DNA of 64,000 nucleotides from Platismatia glauca (taxonomy: Eukaryota; Ascomycota; Lecanoromycetes; Lecanorales; Parmeliaceae): assembly GCA_963556305.1 (NCBI GenBank), contig OY745775.1, positions 1 through 64,000 on the forward strand, in the 5' to 3' direction. A model generated the notes under the pieces. It was not told where the DNA came from. It did not search any database and saw only the letters and a list, made by a program, of their open reading frames with translations. Positions 11,275-21,559 of this stretch are shown here, piece by piece (position 1 is the first letter of the stretch; each line of letters starts with the position of its first letter). The position numbers and the translations under genes are program-made.

Positions 11275-13032
11275 ATGGCGTCTGCATCTTTTGAGGTTAC
11301 TCCTCAAACGCAATCCGTTACTAGATTCCTTGTTGTCTGCGGTGCCCATCAAATCAAAGACGCCCGGTTTTTCGGAAATTTCCTTGGGTTTTGTCGGGCG
11401 TTGATGAGTCTAGGAGTCAATGAAAGCTTCTGGAACTGCTTTCCAGTCGGAGAGTACTTTGCTGAAGGTGATTTCGATACTATTAAGTTCGGCCGTCAAG
11501 AATCCGGCTGGAAGCCTATAGAGGTCTACAGCAAGCATACCTGGAAAACCCGGCAGCCATTCTGGAGGCACTTTTCCTCTGCAGAGAAGGACTCTCTAGT
11601 GACGCAGGTTATCTCACATATAGATAAAATGGCACAAGAACTTGTTGCCGGAGACATCTTCAATCTTATATTAATTGGCCACGGTGGGCCAACAGGCATC
11701 ATTCTCGGAGGCAACAAATTCCTTACATCTAGTCTTGCACTGGCATTAGACAGATTCAAGATCAATGTTCGTGTCAACGTGGTTATGCAATGCTGCCACT
11801 CAGGAGCTTTTGCAGACAAAATCCAAGCTCTCAACCAGCCTCAGCGCTTTGTACATACCTCTGCCCAGGCCGGCCAGGTCTCCTATCCTGATAGTCGCTC
11901 TCCCAGCAGTCGATTTCGAAATTCAAAATTCAGCGGAGCGTTTTTGAGAAGCCTTGGCTTCGCTCACGATCCAAGTACTAAGGATAGCTGGTCACCAGAC
12001 GCTCACATCGCCTTTGCAGCAAGAGAAGGACGCTCAAGTGTTCCGTCGCAAGGAGATCCACAAGCTTATAAATCCGCCGATATGGAACTAATCTCAAGAT
12101 TCATTGATGTCTTGTTCACTGATTACGTGGATCTATCTTTCTGCCAGGCAAATCAGACAGCGCGCCGAGTTCTTACCCCAACCAACCCCGCGCTTCCACC
12201 CTCAGCTAATACGAACATGATCGGTGAAAGTCTGCAAGCTGGAGAGGGAATTCTCGAGAGCGAATTCTCGCTAGTGGACACCAACAATCCTTTTGTAGAC
12301 GATCTTTGTGTTGTTAGCGGCTTCTTTACTACCTTGAATTTCAAAAAGAATCACAGGATGGTTCAGTCTGATCTATCCAAGTACGGGAAGAAGGTAGCAG
12401 ATCAATTGAAGGGTCTGAGATGGCGATTTCGTGTTCAGGAACCCTTCTGGTTCACCTTGGAGGCTTTGGCAAACAAAGACTTGATCAAATTGGAGAATCT
12501 GCACTCGCCAGTCATTTGGAACGAGACCTCGGAAGCGATTGATGGGGTTGCTCTACTTCTGCAGAGTTTCCGATTGGTCCAGGAATGCGTTGCTCCGGAG
12601 GCACCGGGTCTTGAAGGATCCTTTCGCGCTCCTGTGATGTGGCTTGTGGTTCTGCTTGTTCGCTGTGGGACGGATATCAAGAAGACTTTTGAGTTTCTCA
12701 TGACAACGCGGATCTTGGGGGAATATGACGAGGTCTATTTTCAGAGCGTCGGAGAATTGGTCTTAAATTACAAGGCTCCAGAGAAACAGACAGCGAGAAT
12801 GTTGAAGGAGATTCCCACGTATGGATTCTGGCTCCCGCAAAGTTTCGACAATCTGGGAGGGTTTTCAAGGAATTTGAGTAAGCGCTATTCCAAGATCCAG
12901 TGGGCCTACGAGGCTTGCTTTGGTAAGGATTCATGGGGGGACTGTTCTGACATCAGTTTAAGCATTGATAGCTTAGCTCAGTATGGCGGAGTCAGTAGAG
13001 CCTCGGAAATAAGCTCGAGAGACTTTGAGTAA
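11275..13032 (+). CDS. CHSG caspase-fold (clan CD) peptidase-like protein
   Basis: An intronless 585-aa protein. Residues of about 15-215 look like a caspase/metacaspase-type alpha/beta fold: a first beta strand FLVVCGAH, a strand ending LILIGHGG with H136 of the HG dyad, and a strand ending VVMQCCHSG with C174 followed by HSG. CHSG after a hydrophobic strand is the catalytic-Cys signature of metacaspases, although the usual Asp before it is Gln here (QCCHSG rather than DxCHSG). Residues 230-585 are largely helical-looking, have no membrane segment and match no family I know. ATG at 11275 follows an AT-rich leader and sits just before the first strand. A broken HET-domain frame begins at its stop codon. 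The dyad suggests a cysteine peptidase, possibly in non-self or cell-death signalling; that role is inference from the neighbour and the fold. Confidence 0.75.
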   Translation: MASASFEVTPQTQSVTRFLVVCGAHQIKDARFFGNFLGFCRALMSLGVNESFWNCFPVGEYFAEGDFDTIKFGRQESGWKPIEVYSKHTWKTRQPFWRHFSSAEKDSLVTQVISHIDKMAQELVAGDIFNLILIGHGGPTGIILGGNKFLTSSLALALDRFKINVRVNVVMQCCHSGAFADKIQALNQPQRFVHTSAQAGQVSYPDSRSPSSRFRNSKFSGAFLRSLGFAHDPSTKDSWSPDAHIAFAAREGRSSVPSQGDPQAYKSADMELISRFIDVLFTDYVDLSFCQANQTARRVLTPTNPALPPSANTNMIGESLQAGEGILESEFSLVDTNNPFVDDLCVVSGFFTTLNFKKNHRMVQSDLSKYGKKVADQLKGLRWRFRVQEPFWFTLEALANKDLIKLENLHSPVIWNETSEAIDGVALLLQSFRLVQECVAPEAPGLEGSFRAPVMWLVVLLVRCGTDIKKTFEFLMTTRILGEYDEVYFQSVGELVLNYKAPEKQTARMLKEIPTYGFWLPQSFDNLGGFSRNLSKRYSKIQWAYEACFGKDSWGDCSDISLSIDSLAQYGGVSRASEISSRDFE

Positions 13033-13255
13033 CTTCAAAGACAATTCACATTACCATCGTCAGCTGCTAAAACTGCGCAAAGACCTCAATCCCTCCATAG
13101 CTCGCAGAGCCAGAGACTCAACAGTCTGTTATTGGCTTGATATCTTGTGCATCCCTACAAACGATAGGTTCATGAAGGGCAGAGCCATAAACGCAATGGT
13201 TGCTGTGTATGCAGGATGCAGTTCCGTACTTGCCATCGACCCTGATGCCTCGTAG
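13013..13255 (+). pseudogene. HET-domain fragment
   Basis: An open frame without an ATG contains YWLDILCIPTND, then KGRAINAMVAVY and VLAIDPD. These match the central core of heterokaryon-incompatibility (HET) domains, W-[IL]-D-x-[LI]-C-[IV]-x-Q-like followed by the M-x-x-[IV]-Y helix. It ends at a stop right after that core, and no continuation of the domain is readable downstream. It overlaps the end of the CHSG gene in another frame. The best reading is the remnant of a HET gene that once lay directly behind, or was joined to, the CHSG gene. Confidence 0.6.
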
Positions 13256-14086
13256 TAAAAGAGACAGTCAATCCTGCTGGAATCACAAGTGGACCGCTGT
13301 CTACGTGCTTCTTGTCCCTAGGGACCAGCCAAACTCCGTTGTTCAGAAGCTATTCACATGTATGTTGCGTGTAGCGTGTGATTTGAACGAAGCAGCACTA
13401 CCTAGCTAGGGAGACTTCAAGCTTGGCAACTTTCGAGAGGATCCGCGTATTTGAGATCATCATCAGCGCGAGCGCGAGACCGCGGATCTTCTCGACAGTG
13501 TTTTCGGCGCTCATTGTTTTTCTTGAGCAAACAACCGAATCGCTCTACGTCTAAGGCTACGTTTTAGGATATTTAGATCACTCCAATAGTCTTCCTACGC
13601 TAGCCGACTCGCTCAATTTCCTTTCTCTAGCCTTGTCTTGCTTCGAACGTTCTCTAGCTATGACACTTGATATCTTTCACCACTAGAGTAAACGGTAGCA
13701 AGAGTGACACTTCATACTACGTCGGAAGAGATGCAACACTGATGACCTCACTCTGTACTTGATGATTGTACCCACGACCACAGACCCCCACGCCACGACG
13801 TGAAGTGTTCGCTCAAGCTGCACATCACTAGTCATGTAAAGCATCCACCAAAGCCAAGAAGGAAGCCATGGAGATCCATACTCAAGGTAAGAAAGTGACG
13901 TGGGTATTCGTCTAAGGAGGTCTCATGCTATCACTTAAGGGGCGTCGATATTGTTACGATTGATACGTTACGAGTTTCTCGAAGGCTAGGCGCGTCTTGG
14001 AAGACATCTTTGATTGTAGCGACATATTCTTATGCCTTGATTCTTCTCGCAATTTTTGCTCCATCATTTCCTCGGCTTTTTCGGAT
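13256..14086. other. Intergenic stretch
   Basis: No supported gene. It lies between the HET remnant and the 3' end of the O-methyltransferase. Weak frames at 13256-13410 may be HET debris but show no motif. Confidence 0.45.
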
Positions 14087-15509
14087 TCATACCAGCCTAG
14101 CTTCGATGACAGACTCGAATTGCGTCTTTGAGTACCATACCTGCACCAGTTCAAGTCCACTCGCATCCAGTATAGCCCTCCATTGACTTTCCGTCCTTTC
14201 TACCCCGGCAAACAAACACATCATTTGCAGGTCCATCGCAGCCGCGCGAAGTGACGCTCCGGTCTCAGGTACAACGTAATCGTAAATCAGCAGAGTTGAG
14301 TAGTTCTTCTCCATGGCTTTCGCAGTATTGGAGAGGAAGTTGACGCAGGGTTCGTCAGCGAAGTCGTGGCATACGGTGCCTAGAAAGTAGATACGAGAGT
14401 CTATTGTGTCTCGTTAGCATCACCCAACTATAGCAACTCCTGAGAGTGGGTACTCACTAATAATAGGCTGAGGGGTGAAAAAGTCGTAGACCATTGTTTC
14501 AATTCCCGAGAGAGGCTTTGGTATGGAATTAATTGTTTCAGGGAGATCTTGAAGTATGCAGCGGCCGGGAAGTTCATTATGCCGCGCTTTGAAGCTGATC
14601 AAATCATGACCGTGGCTGGCTCCAATATCCACAATCAAGACGTCCTCGGGACCAGAACGTAGCCCAGATGTAAGATTTGCTGCTGGATAAATATCAAACC
14701 ATCTTAACATCTCCCGTCGACGCTCCGCCATGAAGTTGTCAAAGTATTCACGTTGCTTTGGGTGTTGTTTCATCCACTCGAAGAATGTGACTTTCTCCGC
14801 ATGAGTGAATGGTGCCTCATGCTGACTTTTGGGAACGCAGAGGCCAATCTGCTTGAGGTAGTCTACTATCTTGGCGGCCGCGGGCACAACGGTATCGTAC
14901 CTGAAATCACAATGTCAGTGAGCTGGCCTCAGCAGATATGCTAAAGCTCAGTGATTACGAACAGAAACTTAGCCCCGTCCTCAAACCCTCCTGAAGTGAA
15001 TTCTCTGGTCACTTCATTTGACGAATACTCGTATGGGCCGTCCTCGCCACAGATACCCATCGCCACAAGGGCACGCATAGTACGGACTTGTTTCTGTTGG
15101 TAGCGTGTTCCCCCACCTCAAGCCTGAGTGATATTGACTTACCAACAAGCAGCTCTTCGACATTGCAGGACTTAGCTAGCTCTTGAGCCGTGATTGAGCT
15201 GCCATTGACCGAACCCAAGGCTCCTAGTAAGCCCACTTCGACAGCTATACGCAGTGCAATATTGGTGGGTGGCTGTATTTGCTAGATCAGAAGTTTGTAT
15301 ATTTTTCATCGGCCGCTATTCTGCGCGACCATGCCCAGTATACTCACTTGGTACAAAATTCTCTTGACTGTTTCCAGAGGCTTTTCGGCAGCCAAGGTCA
15401 GTTTGTGTATACTTTGTAATAATTTCGCGTGAGCCTCGGGGTCATTCCCTACAGCATCAGCGTTTGCTGCGGCAGCGACCTCATCGATAGTACTGCTCAA
15501 GACCGACAT
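14087..15509 (-). CDS. SAM-dependent O-methyltransferase (plant/fungal type)
   Basis: Transfers a methyl group from S-adenosylmethionine to a hydroxyl of a small molecule, usually a polyketide or phenolic. Exons on the minus strand are 15509-15348, 15272-15143, 15086-14963, 14900-14458 and 14400-14087 (390 aa). Two sites are non-standard: the GTTCGT donor of exon 3 and the AAG acceptor of exon 3. They are chosen because they restore the FLYDTVVPA match. The N-terminal dimerisation/winged-helix part covers about 1-130, the SAM loop is VDIGASHGHD (229-238), and CHDFADEPC gives the likely catalytic His at 298, followed by ERTESQWR near the C-terminus. All family blocks are present, so the gene looks functional. 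Its nearest biosynthetic neighbour is the dead PKS 3.6 kb away. Confidence 0.85.
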
Positions 15510-16250
15510 GGTATGATGATGACGATGTGTGACTGGAGAGCAGAGTGAAGACCATTCATTTATAGACTCGCAATCACGCCTGAAACATTTGTTCCTATAT
15601 CCCTACCAGATTCGGCACCTCGTTTACAAATCCGTCGCATCGTAATCGCCGTATCCGGATACATGCAGGTGACCCTACCCCACCCACACGGTGGCAAAAT
15701 AGATCTCGGCAGTCTTAGCCGACCCAGTAGAGAGTTCGAAGGAAGGTGGGAGCGCCGCCTTGATCTTACCAGGCGTTGATTTTATCAGGCGTTGATACTT
15801 CTCATTCGAATCTGGCCAATGGATCTTTGTAAGGGCTGGCAAGGTGGATCAGGGTCTAGGGGCCTGAGCGCTGACCGCCCACCTTTCAAATATGCTGCCT
15901 GGGTGGATCAGGAATCCCTCTATCTATCAGTAGCGACCAGTCAGTCGCTCAGTCACGCATGCCCAAGCCCCGTTGCAATTTTGCATCTTACTACACGCAC
16001 TAAATCCTGTTGAGGAAATCTCGGCCTTTTCCGCAGGAAAGTGTTAATCATAAAGGGAGAAGGAGGGACCCTTTCGTATTTTGTGCCGCTCATGCAGGGA
16101 GGTATTGATACACATGCTGCTATCTGTCGAAGCAAGCACCCCCATCATTGTTATGAGCACCGACAGATGTTTTCTTAGCTTATTACCACGTGGAGAATAG
16201 GTTTTTAGCTACAAAAATGCCATTGCAAAATTTCGTCTTTCTTGAAACTA
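15510..16250. other. Divergent promoter region
   Basis: The region separates the divergently transcribed O-methyltransferase and PTH11-like gene, so it should hold both promoters. A short direct repeat CAGGCGTTGAT occurs twice at about 15770-15800. No gene is seen. Confidence 0.5.
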
Positions 16251-17623
16251 ATGATCGTAACCATGTCCACCAAAACAGAATCAAGTCGAGGTATCGTATT
16301 GGATGCAATATCATGGACCTTCTTTTCTATTGCCCTTGTCTTCTGCTTTATGCGTCTATACGCCGATGTCTTCATTCTTCGCTGCACAAGACTCGACACG
16401 TACATCGCTTCCTTCACCTTCGTAAGTGCTTCTCAGATTTCTCAAGATCCTGTTTCACGGTCGCGTTGTCTCACAGGCAGCCTCAGCTCGTATTAGTAGC
16501 CAGTCAGATCTGTACAACTCTGTCCGTCCACCACGGAATGGGTCAACATGTTGGGACTCTTGGATCGCGACAGATAGTCCTCGCTATCGAGTGGATTTGG
16601 TTGGCACAGATTTTACAACTCATCGCCAACACGACTGGTAAAATTGCCACGACAGATCCAAGCTCGCTTTGTTGTGGTCTCTAGGCTTGCTCCAAATCGC
16701 ATCAATTGTCATATTGATAGCGTTCGTCCTTGCTCAATGCTCGCCGTTGCAGAAGCTATGGAACGAAGCGATCCCAGGTACCTGGAATGGTCGAGTCAGG
16801 AACCAGAATTTTGCCTTCTTCCAGGGTAGTGAGTGGTGCATCGATCGGGTTTAAGGGAAAGGCCAGTGCTGACACAACCTAGGTCTGTCTGCTTTTACTG
16901 ACATATGTCTCGCAGTCTACCCGATGGCAATATTCTGGACTCTTCAACTGAAGACCAAAAAGAAAATCTTCCTGTGTGTTTTGTTTGGATTCGGTCTGCT
17001 GTAAGCGGACATTTGCTCGGACTAAAGAATTTTGTGTGAAAGATGTTAACAGTATCGATTAGAGCCGCCATATCCTCGACAATCAAAACAGCCAATCTCC
17101 ACCGCATCGCACATACTGCAGACGTCACATGTAAGCAGCACGCCACCGAACCCCAGACCAGTGGAACCCACAGCTTATCCTTACATCCTAGACGATCTTG
17201 CCTATCTCGTTACCTGGAACGCGTATGACAAGCCACCAATTTTGAAAGCCTTTACGTTACTGATTCGTGAGTAGAGTGGACATGTATCTCGTCTTCATTG
17301 CGAGTTCGATTCCTACTCTGGTCCCAATCTTCAATAGACACTCCCCCAGACCCACCCGCTCAACCTACCACAGCTACAAATGCCGTAACGCGGTCCTGGA
17401 CAGCAACCAGGGCGGTGATGACGCGGCGTTGACGTCATTCTCTGTTCCTCCGGGCCTTGTGAACGCGTATGCAAGCGCGGCGACAGGGAACAGGGCGACT
17501 CAGGTGGACGGTAGTGTAAGTGCGGAGGATATGTTGGGGGAGATGGGGCGTGAGGATATTTTGATGACGACCAAGATCAATGTTACGAGAGACGGGAAAT
17601 CCGGGATTGCGACCCTACCGTGA
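16251..17623 (+). CDS. PTH11-like integral membrane receptor (fungal rhodopsin-domain family)
   Basis: A seven-helix membrane protein of the Pth11/CFEM-like group, here without a CFEM domain. Exons are 16251-16421, 16481-16637, 16685-16825, 16883-17000, 17063-17130, 17192-17222 and 17275-17623 (344 aa). All introns are 47-69 nt. Family landmarks are VHHGMGQHV after helix 2, AIEWIWLAQ, the QCSPLQKLW block with PGTW, FFQGGLSAFTDICLA, and the last helix YLVFIASSIPTLVPIF, followed by a soluble tail. Such proteins are thought to sense surface or chemical cues. The start could also be the ATG at 16263. Helix 2 is shorter than usual, and the intron at 16422-16480 uses the second of two adjacent AGs, so that edge is the least certain. 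Confidence 0.8.
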
Positions 17624-19097
17624 CTGGGATGACTATAGTGGTTTCTTTCCTCTGGAGAAAACAGCTTCCACTCCCTGCAACCCACATGTACCTCCGACTC
17701 CAAAGTAAAACACGGCTTCTAGCGACTAAGAGAATTGTTCACTTCATTATCCACTCACATGCTTTTCTCCCTCTGGACGACATGTAACGCCACGCGGACT
17801 GTCGGTCAGAGTCAATTCATCCTTATCAACTGTCTCGAGTCTGCCCTCCGAATATAATCGGGACATTTTTCGATATCCGGACAGCCGAAGATCCATCAAG
17901 GTAACTTCTGGCCTGCCTATCAAACGAGTGGGTCTTATGGTAAGACTTGAAGAGCCGGTTAAGCGCAACAATTTCATCATGCATTAGGAAACTTCGCCAA
18001 AATTGTGTTATAGCTGTTGTTGCCTATAGTCGCTAGCTCATTAGATTATTCGACATCAAAGGTCGACAATTACATTAGCGTTCCAGACTTGTGGGATTGA
18101 CTAAGGTACGGTGTCCCCGGACATACGAGTACGCAAGAATCTGAGGCCATTCTCTCCATGTACGCCAAACTTGCTGAGCTCTAGTGTATTGTGCAGAAAA
18201 GGGGTCCGACAGCTTTGATGAGTAGGATAAGGTACGAGCGAGTTTGCAGCGATGCAGTTATGCTTTGATGTTCACGTTAGGGTACTTTACTGTTCTAGTG
18301 CTTACTACGGAATATTGTGTTAAACGTCCCTAGCCTACCGAGATATTCGGCTTCACCCGAAAGTCAAAGACCCTATCATCCTACCGAGATATTCGGCTTC
18401 ACCCGAAGTTCAAACATCCTGGTAAATACTTACCCAGGTACCTACGATAATGGTCGACCGAGCGGACCTACGAGCTCAATAATAGTAGGTTACTGGATGA
18501 TCACCGATGCACCATACAACCAAAGGTATAAGCCCCTATGCCATCTCACATCACCCTACCATCCTCGGAGGTCCCATAACGCAAGGATGTGAAGTGGCAT
18601 GACGCATTCAAAGCGTAATGTTGCATTGCAGGATGATGTTGCAGTGGAAATCGCAACGCTCGAGGGAATAAGAGCAATTACATTTTACAGGCAGTCTTTT
18701 GATTTGATCGTTAGCGAGACTCAAACCTCAATTGGGGAATGTCGCAAACCTTGCCTTCGCGATATGACTCAAAGATGCTCTGGGCCTGAGAGCCTGACTC
18801 GCGCAATGGAAATTTGTTGGGGAAGTCTTTCAAGTCTAGCACCTATGGCAAGGCGATCTTACTGGTACTCAACGTGCTTTCAATCTTGCAGATCACTGAT
18901 TCGTCAATCAGCTCGGAAGCTGAAACTTCGAATGCCCGAAAAGTCGGGTTCGAATTTTGGGCTAATGCAAGCAGCGCGAGGGACCAGCCACTTAAATGCA
19001 ACACTCTTACGGCTTGTCGATTTGCAATCACTGCAACCTTTTTGTCCGCCTCATACACTCTCTCTCCCACCCTCCACTCGATTGATTCCACGAGGCT
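17624..19097. other. Intergenic stretch with a 28-nt direct repeat
   Basis: No supported gene. Open frames at 18317-19097 lack domain character. It contains the 28-nt direct repeat at 18334-18407. Confidence 0.5.
18334..18407. repeat. 28-nt exact direct repeat
   Basis: The 28-nt segment at 18334-18361 (starting CCTACCGAGATATTCGG) is repeated exactly at 18380-18407, with an 18-nt spacer. The segment contains a small inverted repeat (TTCGG...CCGAA). Its function is unknown; it could be a target-site or excision trace. Confidence 0.85.
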
Positions 19098-20453
19098 ATG
19101 GCTGGAGACTCAGATTACGAAAAGGGTAGCAAACCCAAAGACAATGAGATTCATTCCGGCACTAGCACCGATGTTTGGCCCAACCTCGACCTTTCCAGGC
19201 CATTGAAGACCACCGATGACGGGCATACTGTACTTATTCCGCAGCCCAGTAACGATCCCAACGATCCTCTAAACTGGAGTCAGTCGAAGAAGAATATGAC
19301 TCTCTTAATCGTGTCGGCGACGGCGTTCTTGGCAGATTTTGGCAGTTCCATAGGCGCGGTAACCTCGGTCGTACAGTCATCTCTACTGTGAGTATTGTCA
19401 ATCTTTATTGTCAATTGATCTCCAGTACGATGTGTGACTCCGTGTCCAGTAATTGACACGTTGAATTTGTAGGCCCCATGGTCAATGGGACATTCCACAG
19501 ACGACCGTCAACCACTCTTTAGTCGGGAATCTGTTCATGCTCGGGGCTGGAGGGATCTTTGTCATCGTACTGTCGATGTACTTTGGGCGGTTGCCTGTGC
19601 TGTTTTGGTTCCTCGCCGTCGCAATCTGCACGGCGGCCTGGTGCGGTGCAGCTGTCACATTCGATTCGTTTATGGTAGCACGTGTTATGAATGGGTTTTT
19701 CCCCACCGTAGGGCAAGCCGTTAGTACCCTCTCTGCAGAACTCCCGCAAGACACCAACATTGATTGGTTGGTAACAGGGCGGCCTAATGTTTATCAATGA
19801 CATGTACTTCATGTTATCAGCGGCACCGTATATACCCCGACATGCGCGGAACATCCGTAAGTCTGACCATGATAAGCTCAGTTCACTGCTTGCTAATCCA
19901 TATTACAAAGTCGCAAGATCAATATCTGGTCTGGGTTTATCGTGCTTTCTCCCTATCTTGGGCCCTTCTGCGCCTCCTTCATCGTCTGGAAAAGCACCTG
20001 GCGATGGGCTTTCTATCTCGTAGCCATACTGTCAGCATTATGTTGGCTCGCAGTCCTTGCTTTTGTCGACGAGACATATTACAATCGCCAGATACCACCA
20101 GATCAGCTTTTTGCGCAGCGATCAAGATTACTGCGCCTCATCGGCATTGAGCAGTGGAAGTCTCGAGATCAAAGGTCATCTTTCATGCGGGCCTTGCTCA
20201 GACCTTTTCTCGCCATAGTCAAGCTCCCCGTCCTCCTTAGTTTCGGCTACCATGTTTTCACCTTTGCTTGGGTCATAGGCCTCAATACCCAAATCTCTGT
20301 CTTCTTGACCAATCCCAAACTCTACTTAGTCGTCGCCACATCATCTAACATGTGATCAAATGGTGTGAAGTAACATGATTGGGCGGTCCTATACCAAGGT
20401 AGACCATTGAATAGAGGCCGTCATAGGCGTATTCTCGTACCTCAGCACTAGGA

Positions 20454-20700
20454 AAAACTCCCATATCTATAGCGACATGACCTGGAGTGAAATAGCTAGC
20501 TAGATACATAAAATTTCGGTACTGGAGCCCCTGTTCGGTATCGGAGCACCTGTTCGATATCGGACCCCTTGTTTGGTATCGGACCCCTTTTTCGATATCG
20601 GACCCCTTTTTTCAATCGAGGCGTGGGTGGGCGGGACAAATGTATGCGATTGCTCTGAATGAGAAGAATCGACTGAAGAGGCAATTGCCTGTGGAATGAC
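20454..20700 (+). repeat. Subtelomeric repeat family, copy B
   Basis: It has the same order as copy A: an AAAACTCCCAT block, CCTGGAGTGAAATAGCTAGC, then about five tandem 18-22 nt units with GATATCGGACCCC (about 20515-20612), then GTGGGTGGGCGGGAC and GCGATTGCTCT. It lies inside the broken MFS gene, so it probably arrived after that gene was in place. No open frame of note is present. Confidence 0.8.
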
Positions 20701-20727
20701 ATGTTCTATATAGACCACCTCACTGTC

Positions 20728-20876
20728 GCCATGGTCTCTTGCCATGGTCTCTTGCCATGGTCTCTTGTCCTGACGCCATGACCTGAATTGCCATGGCCTC
20801 TCGCTATAGCCTGAGCGGCTATGACCCCTTGCCATCGTCTGAAACAATACGCCATGGCCTGACTCGCCATGGCCTC
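20728..20876. repeat. Imperfect GCCATGG-type minisatellite
   Basis: About nine degenerate 13-18 nt units of the type GCCATGGTCTCTT or GCCATGGCCTGA lie just inside copy B's right edge. The first three units (20728-20765) are nearly identical and the rest have drifted. Confidence 0.75.
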
Positions 20877-21559
20877 AAGCAATGCTGAAACAATTCGATA
20901 TGCAGTGAGCGACTAACCCCCAGTCCCGCTGTGGCGAGCTTTCAACGATAAAGATCTTGGTAAGTGACCCATTTTGGCCGGAAGCAAAGACCTGCCCATC
21001 TCCTACGTTCATAACGCCAAACGCTTACCCGAACCTGATAGGACTTTTCTACTTCGCGCCTATAATCGCTACAATCCTGGCTGAATTTGCCGGCCACTGG
21101 CTCCACGACCTGGCAGCTACTCTGTACACCCGCCAGCACGCAGGCTGCTTTGAGCCCGAAGCCCACCTCCTCCCCGTCTACATTGCGACACCCGTCATGA
21201 TGATTGGCATTGTGCTCGTTGGCTATGGCCTGCAGCGGGTGTGGCATTACATGATTATCGCCGTTGGCATGGGCCTTTTCGTTTTCGGCATCATGATCAT
21301 CACCACCGCCATTAACGCTTATGTCCTAGACTCGTACCCAGAAGCGTCAGGAGAAGTGTCGGCGTAGATTAACGCGGGGAGAACGGTTGGAGGGTTTGTG
21401 ATAACATATTTCGAAATCAAGTGGGCGGAGAAGGAGGGGACGGAGAGGAGCTTGGGGATCCAGGCAGCGATTGTAGGGGCCGCGGTGGTGGTGTTTGTGC
21501 TGCCTTTGCAGATATGGGGAAAGAAGATGAGGGTGTGGCAGGGGAAGATTGAGGTCTGA

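Larger units (their letters stand above)
19098..21559 (+). pseudogene. MFS transporter (DHA1-type) split by a repeat insertion
   Basis: Remains of a 12-helix major facilitator transporter. Readable exons are 19098-19387, 19473-19719 (PHGQWDIPQTTVNHS...MLGAGGIF) and 19778 onward (GGLMFINDMYF). A poorly resolved intron follows at about 19857-19915. The next exon runs from about 19920 (INIWSGFIVLSPYLGPF to FLTNPKLY at about 20326). The gene is then broken by about 690 bp of foreign sequence carrying repeat copy B and a minisatellite. Coding resumes at about 21017 (NLIGLFYFAP) and runs to 21559. In the last part the conserved GEVSAW motif reads GEVSA-stop at 21365-21367, a TGG to TAG change. Both lesions are null for a full-length transporter. 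TGG to TAG equals C to T in a CpA context on the other strand. Confidence 0.85.

Noticed and set aside
16422..16480. Loss of frame in the PTH11-like gene as a pseudogene lesion
   Set aside because: Using the second of two AGs six nt apart restores the frame. All other blocks are intact.
19720..19777. Frameshift in the broken MFS gene after NGFFPTVGQA
   Set aside because: A normal 58-nt intron (GTTAGT...AACAG) joins the frame to GGLMFINDM, so it is not a lesion.
20515..20612. Tandem units as a CRISPR array
   Set aside because: Units are degenerate and abut without unique spacers, and the organism is a eukaryote.
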